A stretch of 54,553 bases of DNA from a virus. Of the stretch, positions 39,260 to 46,618 are shown one piece after another. The position numbers and the translations under genes were made by a program. The notes under the pieces were generated by a model that had not been told where the DNA came from, searched no databases, and saw only the letters and a list, made by a program, of their open reading frames with translations. The stretch covers positions 1 through 54,553 of the IMG/VR virus record IMGVR_UViG_3300050821_005055, one strand, 5' to 3'. Position 1 is the stretch's first letter. The number at the start of each line of letters is the position of its first letter.

Positions 39260-39366
39260 TCTTCCCGCCTTCCATAAAGCCACTGGTCTATAAACCAGAG
39301 AACGTAAACCAGCACGAACGGGCAGAGCAGGATGCTCAGTACTTCGAGAGGGGTCAGCCCGTTCAT
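39256..39366 (-). CDS. Tiny membrane protein (36 aa)
   Basis: MNGLTPLEVLSILLCPFVLV then YVLWFIDQWLYGRREE: one membrane span with a positive C-terminal end. Both ends overlap neighbours by ATGA, strong evidence that it is translated. Confidence 0.55.
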   Translation of the reverse strand: MNGLTPLEVLSILLCPFVLVYVLWFIDQWLYGRREE

Positions 39367-39587
39367 TCCGCACCGGAGACAAACTTCTCAAGAGCCTTGA
39401 TGACACGTCTAGCCATCGGCACCGTCAAGTGTGCTCCGCTGATCGCCTCGCCTAGATGAATCTTTGCGGCCGGGAAGATGTAGACAAGCCGCCGACCGAT
39501 GGAGCTCGACCTCTGTACCTTCACCGTCTCTCCGTCTACATCCTTGAACTCCGCGTACATTGCGAACCCTCGTTCATTTCGTTTCAT
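39363..39587 (-). CDS. Hypothetical protein (74 aa)
   Basis: MYAEFKDVDGETVKVQRSSS then RLVYIFPAAKIHLGEAISGA and LTVPMARRVIKALEKFVSGA. A small beta sheet followed by a helix. Unknown; overlaps the HNH gene before it by 14 bases. Confidence 0.6.
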   Translation of the reverse strand: MKRNERGFAMYAEFKDVDGETVKVQRSSSIGRRLVYIFPAAKIHLGEAISGAHLTVPMARRVIKALEKFVSGAE

Positions 39588-40023
39588 GTTTTGGTCCTTT
39601 CACCGACTCGCACAGAGCTTTCATCGCCTTGTCCAGGAGCGCCAGGTCGAAGCCTAAGCGGTTGAGCTCCTGCTTATACCCCACAAGGTCGCCGCGGAAG
39701 ATTCGCCACTCGATCGCGGTCTTCTGCGCGTGGGCCCGAGAACTGAGCACCACTAAGTTTTCTAAAACGTGAGGGTCCGCGCCGACGACAAATTTTCTAA
39801 TCCAGCGTTCCGGGAAAAGGTGATCCACGGCTCGACGGTAAACGACCTTCAGATGGTCCTTCAGGTGGCAACTCGGCATTCGACAAAGGTGCTCTACGAA
39901 ACTGAGCGGCTCTCCTGATACCTCGCACTTATCGCCGGCGCGCGCGAATGCAGCATCCCGTTGCTGGATCCAATATCGGCCGCGGTTGTACTTCCGGCCG
40001 CTGCGTATATGTGGTTTCTTCAT
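39574..40023 (-). CDS. HNH-type endonuclease (149 aa)
   Basis: CEVSGEPL then LCRMPSCHLKDHL give zinc-binding cysteines, RRAVDHLFPERWIRK supplies the catalytic D-H, and LENLVVLSSRAHAQKT ends the beta-beta-alpha metal fold. Differs from the three other HNH genes here and fits neatly into the operon by overlaps, so it may have been taken over for phage replication or recombination rather than being selfish. Confidence 0.75.
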   Translation of the reverse strand: MKKPHIRSGRKYNRGRYWIQQRDAAFARAGDKCEVSGEPLSFVEHLCRMPSCHLKDHLKVVYRRAVDHLFPERWIRKFVVGADPHVLENLVVLSSRAHAQKTAIEWRIFRGDLVGYKQELNRLGFDLALLDKAMKALCESVKGPKHETK

Positions 40024-40026
40024 GGC

Positions 40027-40158
40027 TTACCAGTTACTCAAGAATGCGTAAGTGACTACGACAAAATAGGCCGTCAGCAAGACGGTCCAGAAAACAGGGT
40101 GTCGGCACCAAATCTCTAGCGCTTTCATCCAAAGCAATTTTTCTTGTTCGGGTGTCAT
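40027..40158 (-). CDS. Tiny membrane protein (43 aa)
   Basis: MTPEQEKLLWMKALEIWCRH, then the span PVFWTVLLTAYFVVVTYAFL, ending SNW. ATGA overlap with the upstream gene. One of seven membrane proteins under 60 residues in this genome. Confidence 0.55.
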   Translation of the reverse strand: MTPEQEKLLWMKALEIWCRHPVFWTVLLTAYFVVVTYAFLSNW

Positions 40159-40505
40159 TGCGGCCCTCTGCTCAGACGTGCTCTGTACGGATCGGCACTG
40201 GCTCTACTGACATGCTGGCGCTTCGGTGTAGGCAGACTGGCTCTGTACTTTCTGCCACACCTCCCGCAAAGAGAAGTACCCACGACTGACTTCTTGTGGC
40301 AGATGCGGCAAAGCGTCGGATCCGTTCGATTCGGTTCATAGAGAACGTCAACGACAGTGCAACCAAGTACCGGACAGCGGAGAATGATCCTCTCGCGTTC
40401 GCTGCGCGTCTTGCTGTGATGGCTCTCTTCATTGGTGGCGACGAACATCGGAACATGCTCTTTATGTGGCACCAACTCTACTGAAACGTGTAATCGGCAG
40501 TGCAT
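40155..40505 (-). CDS. Zinc-ribbon protein with basic tail (116 aa)
   Basis: GGGAG seven bases before ATG 40505. The middle reads IILRCPVLGCTVVDVLYEPN then LCRICHKKSVVGTSLCGRCG: three CxxC-type pairs. A basic tail (RKYRASLPTPKRQHVSRASA) follows. Nucleic-acid contact is likely; function unknown. Confidence 0.6.
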   Translation of the reverse strand: MHCRLHVSVELVPHKEHVPMFVATNEESHHSKTRSERERIILRCPVLGCTVVDVLYEPNRTDPTLCRICHKKSVVGTSLCGRCGRKYRASLPTPKRQHVSRASADPYRARLSRGPQ

Positions 40506-40549
40506 CAGTGATCTCCCACCAGGCCGCTTCCCTCTACTGGATTGGTCAT
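40505..40549 (-). CDS. Possible 14-residue coupling peptide
   Basis: MTNPVEGSGLVGDH starts on an ATGA overlap with the gene before it and stops on a TGATG overlap with the gene after it. It may be a real peptide or just a translational bridge that carries ribosomes across the gap. Confidence 0.3.
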   Translation of the reverse strand: MTNPVEGSGLVGDH

Positions 40550-40737
40550 GGCTCTCTCACGTACCCTTTTGCGCGATACTGCCAAGTCTTGTCAGGACGC
40601 GCCATCTGCAAGCTTTTCGCGTGAGTCCGCGCCTGCCTCCCCGTGTCATACGGTCCCGCGTCATCGTCCCAAGTCGGTTCCCAATCGCTCCAGCCATACT
40701 CAGTTTTGATGCGACGCTCCACTATCCAGACTTTCAT
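40546..40737 (-). CDS. Hypothetical small protein (63 aa)
   Basis: MKVWIVERRIKTEYGWSDWE then ARTHAKSLQMARPDKTWQYR: Trp- and Arg-rich beta/alpha sequence, ending RAKGYVREP. TGATG overlap with the gene before it. Unknown. Confidence 0.6.
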   Translation of the reverse strand: MKVWIVERRIKTEYGWSDWEPTWDDDAGPYDTGRQARTHAKSLQMARPDKTWQYRAKGYVREP

Positions 40738-40907
40738 CGTCCCTCCCCGCCACGCTCGACCGCCGCAACCTCACTCAACAAGTCGTAAATGGCTTCCCAG
40801 CAACGATTGTATTTCTCAGTGCTCGGACGGTGCGGCGCGTCCCACGGCACAAGAGCTTGCATAACTGCTTCTGTTTGCCGCCCAGCTTCATTGTCCGGTG
40901 TCTGCAT
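40734..40907 (-). CDS. Hypothetical small protein (57 aa)
   Basis: MQTPDNEAGRQTEAVMQALV then HRPSTEKYNRCWEAIYDLLS: acidic, helical. Overlaps the upstream gene by 20 bases. Unknown. Confidence 0.5.
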   Translation of the reverse strand: MQTPDNEAGRQTEAVMQALVPWDAPHRPSTEKYNRCWEAIYDLLSEVAAVERGGEGR

Positions 40908-41061
40908 TGAGTCGCTCCAACTCTCTCTGCGTAGAAGGCAGTAACTTATCCCATTTCAACTTCGCCTCAAGGTCATGCAATTCCCATGAACGCGCTGGGT
41001 AGGCTTTCACAAGCAGAGCGTATCTTTTTTGCTTAGAAAGGCTGTTCCAAAGTTCCTTCAT
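40888..41061 (-). CDS. Hypothetical small helical protein (57 aa)
   Basis: GGAGGAGAGG sits directly before ATG 41061. MKELWNSLSKQKRYALLVKA, then LHDLEAKLKWDKLLPSTQRE. Basic and helical. Unknown. Confidence 0.55.
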   Translation of the reverse strand: MKELWNSLSKQKRYALLVKAYPARSWELHDLEAKLKWDKLLPSTQRELERLNADTGQ

Positions 41062-41095
41062 CCTCTCCTCCTACTGAATCCGTCGCTTCCAAGGC

Positions 41096-41548
41096 TCAGT
41101 TCACCGTGATTTGCGCTGCTCCGCCAATCGTCTCGTTCTGATTGTGCGGTCCTGTATGCTCGGACTGATAACTGGCGCTGTTGAGCGTGACTGTTCGGCC
41201 ACCGACTTGCCCGCTTTGCGCTGAAGTCACAACCACGGAAGTGTATTGGTTGCTGTCTCCGTCTGGGTCTTTGGAGTACGTGACAGAGCAGGCCAGAGGA
41301 ATCGTGCCGCTTGATTGCTGGCTGGTCGTGGCGTAGTTGAAAACAACGGAGTAGCTGCCAGTGCTTCCGTCACAAGTCAGGAACACAACCGTCTGGCCGA
41401 TGATTGGATTCGACGCTGGCCCGAAGCCGAACATCGCTCGTGTCGCTACGCCGATATTCACTTTGACGTAGGTGGAGTTGAAAGTGCCGCTGGATTGCGC
41501 TGCCAGGGTGATTGCGCTGAACAGTAGGACTGCGATTAGCTTCCTCAT
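41096..41548 (-). CDS. Early exported protein (150 aa)
   Basis: MRKLIAVLLFSAITLAA followed by Q18 is a Sec signal peptide. The mature protein is a Ser/Thr/Gly/Val-rich beta sandwich with two cysteines (VVFLTCDGSTGSYSVVFNYA, then IPLACSVTYSKDPDGDSNQY), likely bridged. Exported proteins made early often block a second phage at the envelope. That role is inferred, not shown. GAGGAAAA precedes the ATG. Confidence 0.7.
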   Translation of the reverse strand: MRKLIAVLLFSAITLAAQSSGTFNSTYVKVNIGVATRAMFGFGPASNPIIGQTVVFLTCDGSTGSYSVVFNYATTSQQSSGTIPLACSVTYSKDPDGDSNQYTSVVVTSAQSGQVGGRTVTLNSASYQSEHTGPHNQNETIGGAAQITVN

Positions 41549-41596
41549 TTTTCCTCCTCAGATTTTGGGGACAAACTTTCTTGTTCGCTCACTGTT

Positions 41597-42073
41597 TCAC
41601 CTCTTCTTTTCTGGCTCTACTCCTGCTAAGTGGGCAATCTCTTTATCCGACAAGTCCGCAAATACCGAGAGCAGGAAATTCCACAGATCCTCGCTGGTCC
41701 GTAATTTCGCAACTCGCACTAATCTAGTCACCAAACTTTCTTCCTGGTCCTCGCTCGCTTCTGAACTCATCACGGCATCGGCTAGGCGACGGCTGACTCT
41801 CCATCTGAGCATTCGCTCCGGCTCATGGTGTCCGTTGCGCTTCGCGGCGCTATACGCTTTCAGCGTCCCATTCTGTCCAAGAGCCACTATCGCTTGCTGT
41901 GCCCATCCGCTCTCTCTCGCGTAATTTACCGCAGCAAACTTCTGTTTCAGAACCGCGGCATTCACGCTCGCCTCACGCGCCACTGTCTCCGGGTCGGCAC
42001 CGGAGAAGGCCAGCGTTACCACCGCTTGCCATTGCTCCTTAGCGCTAGATGCGAATTGTTCTTTAGCGTTCAT
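41597..42073 (-). CDS. Hypothetical helical protein, possible DNA-binding (158 aa)
   Basis: ATG 42073 is fixed by the ATGA overlap; a longer frame exists upstream but runs over the previous gene. AVVTLAFSGADPETVAREAS then VNAAVLKQKFAAVNYARESG resembles an HTH with a long second helix, followed by SDKEIAHLAGVEPEKKR at the end. Regulatory or replication role possible. Confidence 0.6.
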   Translation of the reverse strand: MNAKEQFASSAKEQWQAVVTLAFSGADPETVAREASVNAAVLKQKFAAVNYARESGWAQQAIVALGQNGTLKAYSAAKRNGHHEPERMLRWRVSRRLADAVMSSEASEDQEESLVTRLVRVAKLRTSEDLWNFLLSVFADLSDKEIAHLAGVEPEKKR

Positions 42074-42729
42074 GCAGGTATGTACTTGTCGAATCTCTCC
42101 CGGCACTCCATGAGATATTTCATCGCGCCGTCTTGCTGCTGCGCGACGGAAACTAACGCGGGGAGTCCGCTCTCGATCGAAGCGAGTACTTCTTCGCGTG
42201 TGGCGAATTTTCCCTTCGAATACCATTCCACACTGTCAGGCTCGCCCATGTGCAGGAGAGGCTTGCCGTGACCGTCGTTGAACACGCTATAGTCTTTACA
42301 TACCCACAGCATTGTGACTCCGGGGTTCCTTGTGAGCGCAAAGCCAGGTGCGTTCGACATGTCTCCGGTAATTACGTTGTCCACTCGGCGGATCGCTTCG
42401 GGATTATTCAGAAAGGGACAGTTTCTCGCAGAGTAGCGCGCGCACTCTTGATGCGACGGTGGCTCAGAGGAAGTCCGGTTAATACCGCACATCGGTCCTG
42501 CGACGAATACCAGCCAGCGGCCAAGGCGTTCTCCGCACGTCCAGCAGAGTTTCTCCTTTACGGCGCGCACCCACTTCTTCGGGTCCATCGCTCGGAACTC
42601 CGGCTTGCCGTCAATCCAATCGACGAACCAAGGCACAGGGTAGCCGCGGTCATCGATCGGGAGTGTTTGCATCCTTGACGGTGGCGTTTCTAACTCTGAC
42701 CTCAGAACATTCTTGTACGGACATTCCAT
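42070..42729 (-). CDS. Conserved phage protein with Cys cluster (219 aa)
   Basis: GGAGGAAAC before the ATG. KEKLCWTCGERLGRWLVFVA then GPMCGINRTSSEPPSHQECA and ARYSARNCPFLNNPEAI form a Cys/His cluster. The second half (ALTRNPGVTMLWVCKDYSVF) is alpha/beta. I know similar proteins in environmental genomes but no assigned role. It precedes the recombination gene block. Confidence 0.6.
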   Translation of the reverse strand: MECPYKNVLRSELETPPSRMQTLPIDDRGYPVPWFVDWIDGKPEFRAMDPKKWVRAVKEKLCWTCGERLGRWLVFVAGPMCGINRTSSEPPSHQECARYSARNCPFLNNPEAIRRVDNVITGDMSNAPGFALTRNPGVTMLWVCKDYSVFNDGHGKPLLHMGEPDSVEWYSKGKFATREEVLASIESGLPALVSVAQQQDGAMKYLMECRERFDKYIPA

Positions 42730-42737
42730 GTTTCCTC

Positions 42738-44228
42738 CTAGAAGAGTGTCTTTCCTGGTTGCTGTTCGGAGCGTTGGATTACGGGAGTAATACCGTCTTC
42801 GTCGTACTCCCGGTTAGCGATTCTCTTGAATCCGAGAATGGTCGGCCCGTACCCCGCGCTCTCCTTCACGTATATCTCGCAGTCTTTCCCCTTAGCTGTA
42901 CCGATGAGCGGGAAAAGTTTATGATCGAAAGCGGAACCCCACACTTTTCCTTTTTCCAGTTTCAGAAGCACAGTCATCATAGGCTGTTTTTTCTTTGTCA
43001 TTTTGTCGGCAAAGTTCTCGATCGTGGCGTGAAGAATAACCGGAGCGGAAGGACTGGTTGAGCCAGTCCCCCCTCCCTTGCTCCGGGGTTTTCCGGGGTC
43101 GTCATGGCGCTGCTTTGGAGGCACCCCGGAAGATTGTTGAGGAAGTATCTCTACTACCTCGAAGTTTTTCTCAATCGCTACCGCCTTGATGCGTTCGGCG
43201 TCTTCCACAAAGCAGCACCACCAATCATTCTTACGCTTGAGCCTCAAGTCCTGAGGGAAGTAAATCACAATCTCTTGGATATCGCCGCGGACGTAGGGCA
43301 TGGTCTTATCTTCCGTGTAATCGAACTCGATACGGCCTACATACTTCCAAGGCTCTGCGGGAACAGGCGGAGGAACGTTGTCCTTCCGGTATTCGCTCTC
43401 CGGGATCTTCCCAGACTTCGCTGGAGGCTTACCAGAGGGGCTAGGCGGCTTCGCCGGCGGCTCAGGCGGGGCTTTTGGCCCTTCGGGGGTATTCAGAGGC
43501 ATCTCCCCTGCCAATTTCGCCTCTAGTACCTTCTGTGAGGCTTCGTGAGAGCCGCGGCGGTATTGAGGCTCCTGCCCTTCGTGGTAGTAGATACGCCCAT
43601 CTCGCGTCACGCCCCCCACAACCTCCATTGTGTCCAGTTCGGACTCGTCCAAGAAAGCCAGTCCGCAAATCGACAGGGTAGCGCGGCGCTTGGCCTTCGT
43701 CTCGCACTTCATCTCGGCGTTGCACAGGTCTTTACCATCGAAGTCAATGCGCTTGCCGTCCTTGATCTTGTAGAGCGGTACGCTACCGCTTGCGGAGTCC
43801 GTGCGGCCGGTCTTGTCCTTGACGTCGGCCTCGACAGTCACAATGTCGGCCGTCCTTGAACGGCGCAATGGAGGGATTACGGACACTCCATGAATCTTCC
43901 GGAGTTGCTCCGTGCAAGACTTGTTCGCATAGAGCGATAGTTTCGCAGAGCCTCCATCGAATTCTCTGAAAAGAATGTAAGAGAACGGCATTGTCAACGG
44001 ATTCAGCCCAAGCGAATCACACACGCGCTTGTAGTAGTCCACGCGGTCCTGCGGCGTCAGAGAACTCAAGTCCCCAAGGATGAGAACCTTCTCGATCGCT
44101 TCAGGAATCGAGAGTACCTGCGGCTTAACAGGAACGATTGCCGTCTCAGGCGGTTTTCTTGGCTTTCGCTTGCTTGATGCTCTTGCGGAGCTCTTTCGAG
44201 AGATCCGGGTTTGGGATTGTTTCGCCAT
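42738..44228 (-). CDS. RecT/Bet-like single-strand annealing protein with extra C-terminal domain (496 aa)
   Basis: Residues about 40-200 carry LTPQDRVDYYKRVCDSLGLN, then LTMPFSYILFREFDGG and LSLYANKSCTEQLRKIHGVS. This is the pattern of phage annealing recombinases, with CNAEMKCETKAKRRATLSIC near the end of that domain. A proline-rich linker (about 245-290) leads to an unusual C-terminal half (WKYVGRIEFDYTEDKTMPYV, then VILHATIENFADKMTKKKQP) that looks OB-like. Such proteins pair DNA ends during recombination-dependent replication. ATG has AAAGGA upstream and overlaps the KTSC gene by 83 bases. Confidence 0.6.
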   Translation of the reverse strand: MAKQSQTRISRKSSARASSKRKPRKPPETAIVPVKPQVLSIPEAIEKVLILGDLSSLTPQDRVDYYKRVCDSLGLNPLTMPFSYILFREFDGGSAKLSLYANKSCTEQLRKIHGVSVIPPLRRSRTADIVTVEADVKDKTGRTDSASGSVPLYKIKDGKRIDFDGKDLCNAEMKCETKAKRRATLSICGLAFLDESELDTMEVVGGVTRDGRIYYHEGQEPQYRRGSHEASQKVLEAKLAGEMPLNTPEGPKAPPEPPAKPPSPSGKPPAKSGKIPESEYRKDNVPPPVPAEPWKYVGRIEFDYTEDKTMPYVRGDIQEIVIYFPQDLRLKRKNDWWCCFVEDAERIKAVAIEKNFEVVEILPQQSSGVPPKQRHDDPGKPRSKGGGTGSTSPSAPVILHATIENFADKMTKKKQPMMTVLLKLEKGKVWGSAFDHKLFPLIGTAKGKDCEIYVKESAGYGPTILGFKRIANREYDEDGITPVIQRSEQQPGKTLF

Positions 44229-44541
44229 GACTCACATCCTTTCTGACTTTGTGACACCAGCAGGGACACTGGTCTGGACCGGGACCGGCAGGAATAGAGC
44301 ATCCAACCTGAGTGCATCCGTTCGTGTGCAACCGCGTGTACTCGAATGCTCCACGGATGCGGTTTGCGATGAAGGAACCGAGAGACTCGGCCTTGATGAA
44401 TTCCAGGTAGATGCTCTCTGGCACTCCAGCGTAGTCGTATATCCCTCCACTGGAGAATTCGATCTCCAAGACTTGCGCGGCCTTGTCATAGCCGTAGGAC
44501 CGAACCTGTTTCGATCTTCCGGCTGTCTTAATTCGTTCCAT
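44146..44541 (-). CDS. KTSC-domain protein with Cys-rich tail (131 aa)
   Basis: The first 70 residues match the KTSC domain: SYGYDKAAQVLEIEFSSGGI, YDYAGVPESIYLEFIKAESL and GSFIANRIRGAFEYTRL. Its role is unclear, but it is often found beside recombination or lysyl-tRNA-like genes. After it comes a Cys-rich segment (CTQVGCSIPAGPGPDQCPCW) and a basic helix. The long overlap with the next gene suggests joint expression. Confidence 0.7.
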   Translation of the reverse strand: MERIKTAGRSKQVRSYGYDKAAQVLEIEFSSGGIYDYAGVPESIYLEFIKAESLGSFIANRIRGAFEYTRLHTNGCTQVGCSIPAGPGPDQCPCWCHKVRKDVSHGETIPNPDLSKELRKSIKQAKAKKTA

Positions 44542-44776
44542 GACTGTCTCTCCTCTCCAAGTCGTCGAGTCTTGCTCTCAGCATCGCCAGGTACTCGTCG
44601 CACTCGGACATAACCGCTTCTTTGGCCTGCGGCCCTTCGGTTTCCATAATGGAGAATGCCGCTATCATCCCACCATAGAAGGCGTCTCGCGCTTCGGAGA
44701 TAGTCTGTATTGACAGGTCTTCGCGGAGCGCCTTGAGGTATTCTAGCCATCTGTCCAGCACGAAGCGTTGCGGCAT
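44528..44776 (-). CDS. Hypothetical helical protein (82 aa)
   Basis: Start at ATG 44776, between the upstream stop at 44781 and this gene. MPQRFVLDRWLEYLKALRED then ISEARDAFYGGMIAAFSIME and EYLAMLRARLDDLERRD: a compact helical bundle. Unknown; it ends in overlap with the KTSC gene. Confidence 0.6.
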   Translation of the reverse strand: MPQRFVLDRWLEYLKALREDLSIQTISEARDAFYGGMIAAFSIMETEGPQAKEAVMSECDEYLAMLRARLDDLERRDSHGTN

Positions 44777-44780
44777 GGCG

Positions 44781-45611
44781 TCACGTCCTGTCTTCAGTCC
44801 AGACTCGGATCCCACCTACCTCACTCATGCTCTTTTCTACGTCCTGGTCATCTCGCACCTTGCGACCGATGGCCTGCTCGTCGGGACAGCGGAATGCACT
44901 CTTCACCTGGTCAGGGTTTACGACCTCGAAGCAATACACGATCCGCCGGCGGCTTCCGGCTACTGTGGGCAGGTTAGGCTTCACCGTAACAGACTCCACG
45001 TTCTGTGCTGCCTCGACCTGCTCCCGGGCCGCAACTTCCTTCTCTCTCTTGGCTCTCTCTTCGGCTTCCTTCTGTAACCGCTTGGCCTCGGCTGCCTTGA
45101 TCTCCCCGGCCTTGCGTGCGGCTTCAATCTCTTTCTCGCGCTGCTTCCGGTCGGCCTCGGCCTGCTTCTCGGCTTCCTTGCGTCTCTCGGCGGCTTCCTT
45201 CTCCGCGGCTAAGCGCCTCTCTTCGTTGATTCGACGCTGCTCTGCTTCTGCAGCCAGCCTCTCCGCTCGAGCGTGCGCGTCCATCTTCGCCGTGATGGTC
45301 TGGTCAATCGCATCAAACTGCTGCTCCGCCTCGCTGTGCTTCGTTCTCAGGAAGTCCACTACTCGCTTGGCAACCTCCTGGAACGGCGCCAACTTAAACC
45401 GCGGAACCTTGCGTCGACTCCGCACATCGGCTCTCAGTGCCCCGGCCTCTGCGAACTCTGCGGCATTCGTGACCTTGAGTGCCTCGGCCTTGGCTCTGAG
45501 CTCTGGGACGATCTGCAATTCGTCTTGGAGCTCCGACAAGGCTAGTGAGAGACTCTTCTGATCCACAAGCGGGACTATTTGCACTTCGGGTTTGATTATT
45601 TTGGTTGCCAT
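44781..45611 (-). CDS. Coiled-coil protein associated with recombination (276 aa)
   Basis: ATG 45611 has GGAGG upstream; the longer open frame to 46070 has no coding look. Residues 20-100 are helical (LSLALSELQDELQIVPELRA). About 105-210 is an unbroken Glu/Lys/Ala/Arg coiled coil (ERRLAAEKEAAERRKEAEKQ). The end domain (SRRRIVYCFEVVNPDQVKSA, then GGIRVWTED) is the typical C-terminus of a phage family found next to RecT-like genes. Its exact job is not known. Confidence 0.65.
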   Translation of the reverse strand: MATKIIKPEVQIVPLVDQKSLSLALSELQDELQIVPELRAKAEALKVTNAAEFAEAGALRADVRSRRKVPRFKLAPFQEVAKRVVDFLRTKHSEAEQQFDAIDQTITAKMDAHARAERLAAEAEQRRINEERRLAAEKEAAERRKEAEKQAEADRKQREKEIEAARKAGEIKAAEAKRLQKEAEERAKREKEVAAREQVEAAQNVESVTVKPNLPTVAGSRRRIVYCFEVVNPDQVKSAFRCPDEQAIGRKVRDDQDVEKSMSEVGGIRVWTEDRT

Positions 45612-45805
45612 CACCGCACCTCCTCTACTCTCCGAATGAGAACGCGCGTCTTGACGAGATGATACTCGGCAACCTCTATCGCCTTGTTGTTCTCGTCTAC
45701 CGACTCCAACTCCGTCAGGTTCACGTTCAGACTTGGAGACTCTGCGGTTGAGTGTTCGTAGTGAGATACAAAGATTGTCATTGGGAACGGCAATTTCTCT
45801 TCCAT
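45611..45805 (-). CDS. Hypothetical small beta protein (64 aa)
   Basis: GAGGAGGATAAG before the ATG. MEEKLPFPMTIFVSHYEHST then ESVDENNKAIEVAEYHLVKT and RVLIRRVEEVR. Unknown. Its last base overlaps the first of the next gene. Confidence 0.6.
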   Translation of the reverse strand: MEEKLPFPMTIFVSHYEHSTAESPSLNVNLTELESVDENNKAIEVAEYHLVKTRVLIRRVEEVR

Positions 45806-45891
45806 GACTTCTTATCCTCCTCTTTCTGTCTTTCGTTGAAACGTCGTTACTGTGCTCTGAATCGTCAAGCCTGTCAAGGGAATAATGCAAT

Positions 45892-46281
45892 CTACAAAAC
45901 TTCCTCCCGCAAAGTCCACCGTTTCGCCTTGCCGCGTGGTCCTCTCTTGCCCCACCCATGCAAGAGCGTGATACCTCCAGCGTTCTTCCACTCCTGAAAC
46001 TCTGGTATAGAGAGAATCTTGTCTTTGTGTTTCGAGAAAGAGGAATGGTCTGTGGTCTGGATGAGAGCAATCTCTTTCACGCAGGCGATATAATCTCCGC
46101 CCTCTTTATCGTGCTCTACATGTCGGGACCGGCAAGCTAGCAAATCGCCAAAATTAAACGCATCTATCCTTCGCGGGAACGGCATACCGCCTCGCGCTGG
46201 AAGGAACTTCTCGACGATACACACGGTCCAGCCGTTCTTTCGAAGATAGGCGAGGCTTCTCTGTGTAGGTTTACTCGCCAC
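45892..46281 (-). CDS. PD-(D/E)XK-like nuclease or resolvase (129 aa)
   Basis: SLAYLRKNGWTVCIVEKFLP, then FPRRIDAFNFGDLLAC with the acidic D in F-x-F-G-D, then EIALIQTTDHSSFSKHKDKI (the E/Q-x-T strand), then ITLLHGWGKRGPRGKAKRWT. This is the pattern of a common phage nuclease with a restriction-enzyme fold; the second metal ligand is Q or T instead of the usual E-x-K, so cleavage is likely but not certain. GTG start. Fits with the annealing protein as an end-processing enzyme. Confidence 0.6.
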   Translation of the reverse strand: MASKPTQRSLAYLRKNGWTVCIVEKFLPARGGMPFPRRIDAFNFGDLLACRSRHVEHDKEGGDYIACVKEIALIQTTDHSSFSKHKDKILSIPEFQEWKNAGGITLLHGWGKRGPRGKAKRWTLREEVL

Positions 46282-46282
46282 G

Positions 46283-46399
46283 CTACACCGCCAGCCATAA
46301 CGCCAGAAACAATCCGATCGCCACGGCTGCGACGGCAGAGGCAAAGAGGATGCTCCGCCAGTCAGAACGCAACACATCCCATACGGTCTCTTCCTTCAC
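46283..46399 (-). CDS. Tiny membrane protein (38 aa)
   Basis: GTG 46399 overlaps the previous stop (GTGA) with GAGGAGG upstream. MKEETVWDVLRSDWRSIL, then the span FASAVAAVAIGLFLALWL, ending AV. Single-pass with a cytosolic head. Confidence 0.55.
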   Translation of the reverse strand: MKEETVWDVLRSDWRSILFASAVAAVAIGLFLALWLAV

Positions 46400-46614
46400 A
46401 AGTCCTCCTCTAACTGCTTCCTCAGATACTCCGCTGCGTGTCTCCCGTTGGCATCGGCTTTTCGTACAAAGGCTTTCCTCTGTCCATCTAATCGAAACCC
46501 GCAACTACGTATCCGGTCCAGTGTCAACCTAGCGGGAGTCGAGTGGAGCCGGAGTACGATAACCCCCGGCTCCTCGGAAAACTCCCACTGTGTGGACGTA
46601 AACAGGTTCCGCAT
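46396..46614 (-). CDS. Hypothetical small protein (72 aa)
   Basis: MRNLFTSTQWEFSEEPGVIV then RLHSTPARLTLDRIRSCGFR and RKAFVRKADANGRHAAEYLR. It looks like a beta strand pair and a helix, maybe a small nucleic-acid-binding fold. Ends by overlap with the membrane peptide gene. Confidence 0.6.
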   Translation of the reverse strand: MRNLFTSTQWEFSEEPGVIVLRLHSTPARLTLDRIRSCGFRLDGQRKAFVRKADANGRHAAEYLRKQLEEDL

Positions 46615-46618
46615 GGAC

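Noticed and set aside
45806-45891. Extra leftward promoter (TTGACA on the minus strand near 45860)
   Set aside because: A good -35 is present but no acceptable -10 at 16-18 bases, so I do not list it as a feature.
45612-46070. N-terminal extension of the coiled-coil gene to 429 residues
   Set aside because: The extension overlaps two other genes and lacks coding character; ATG 45611 with GGAGG is the start.
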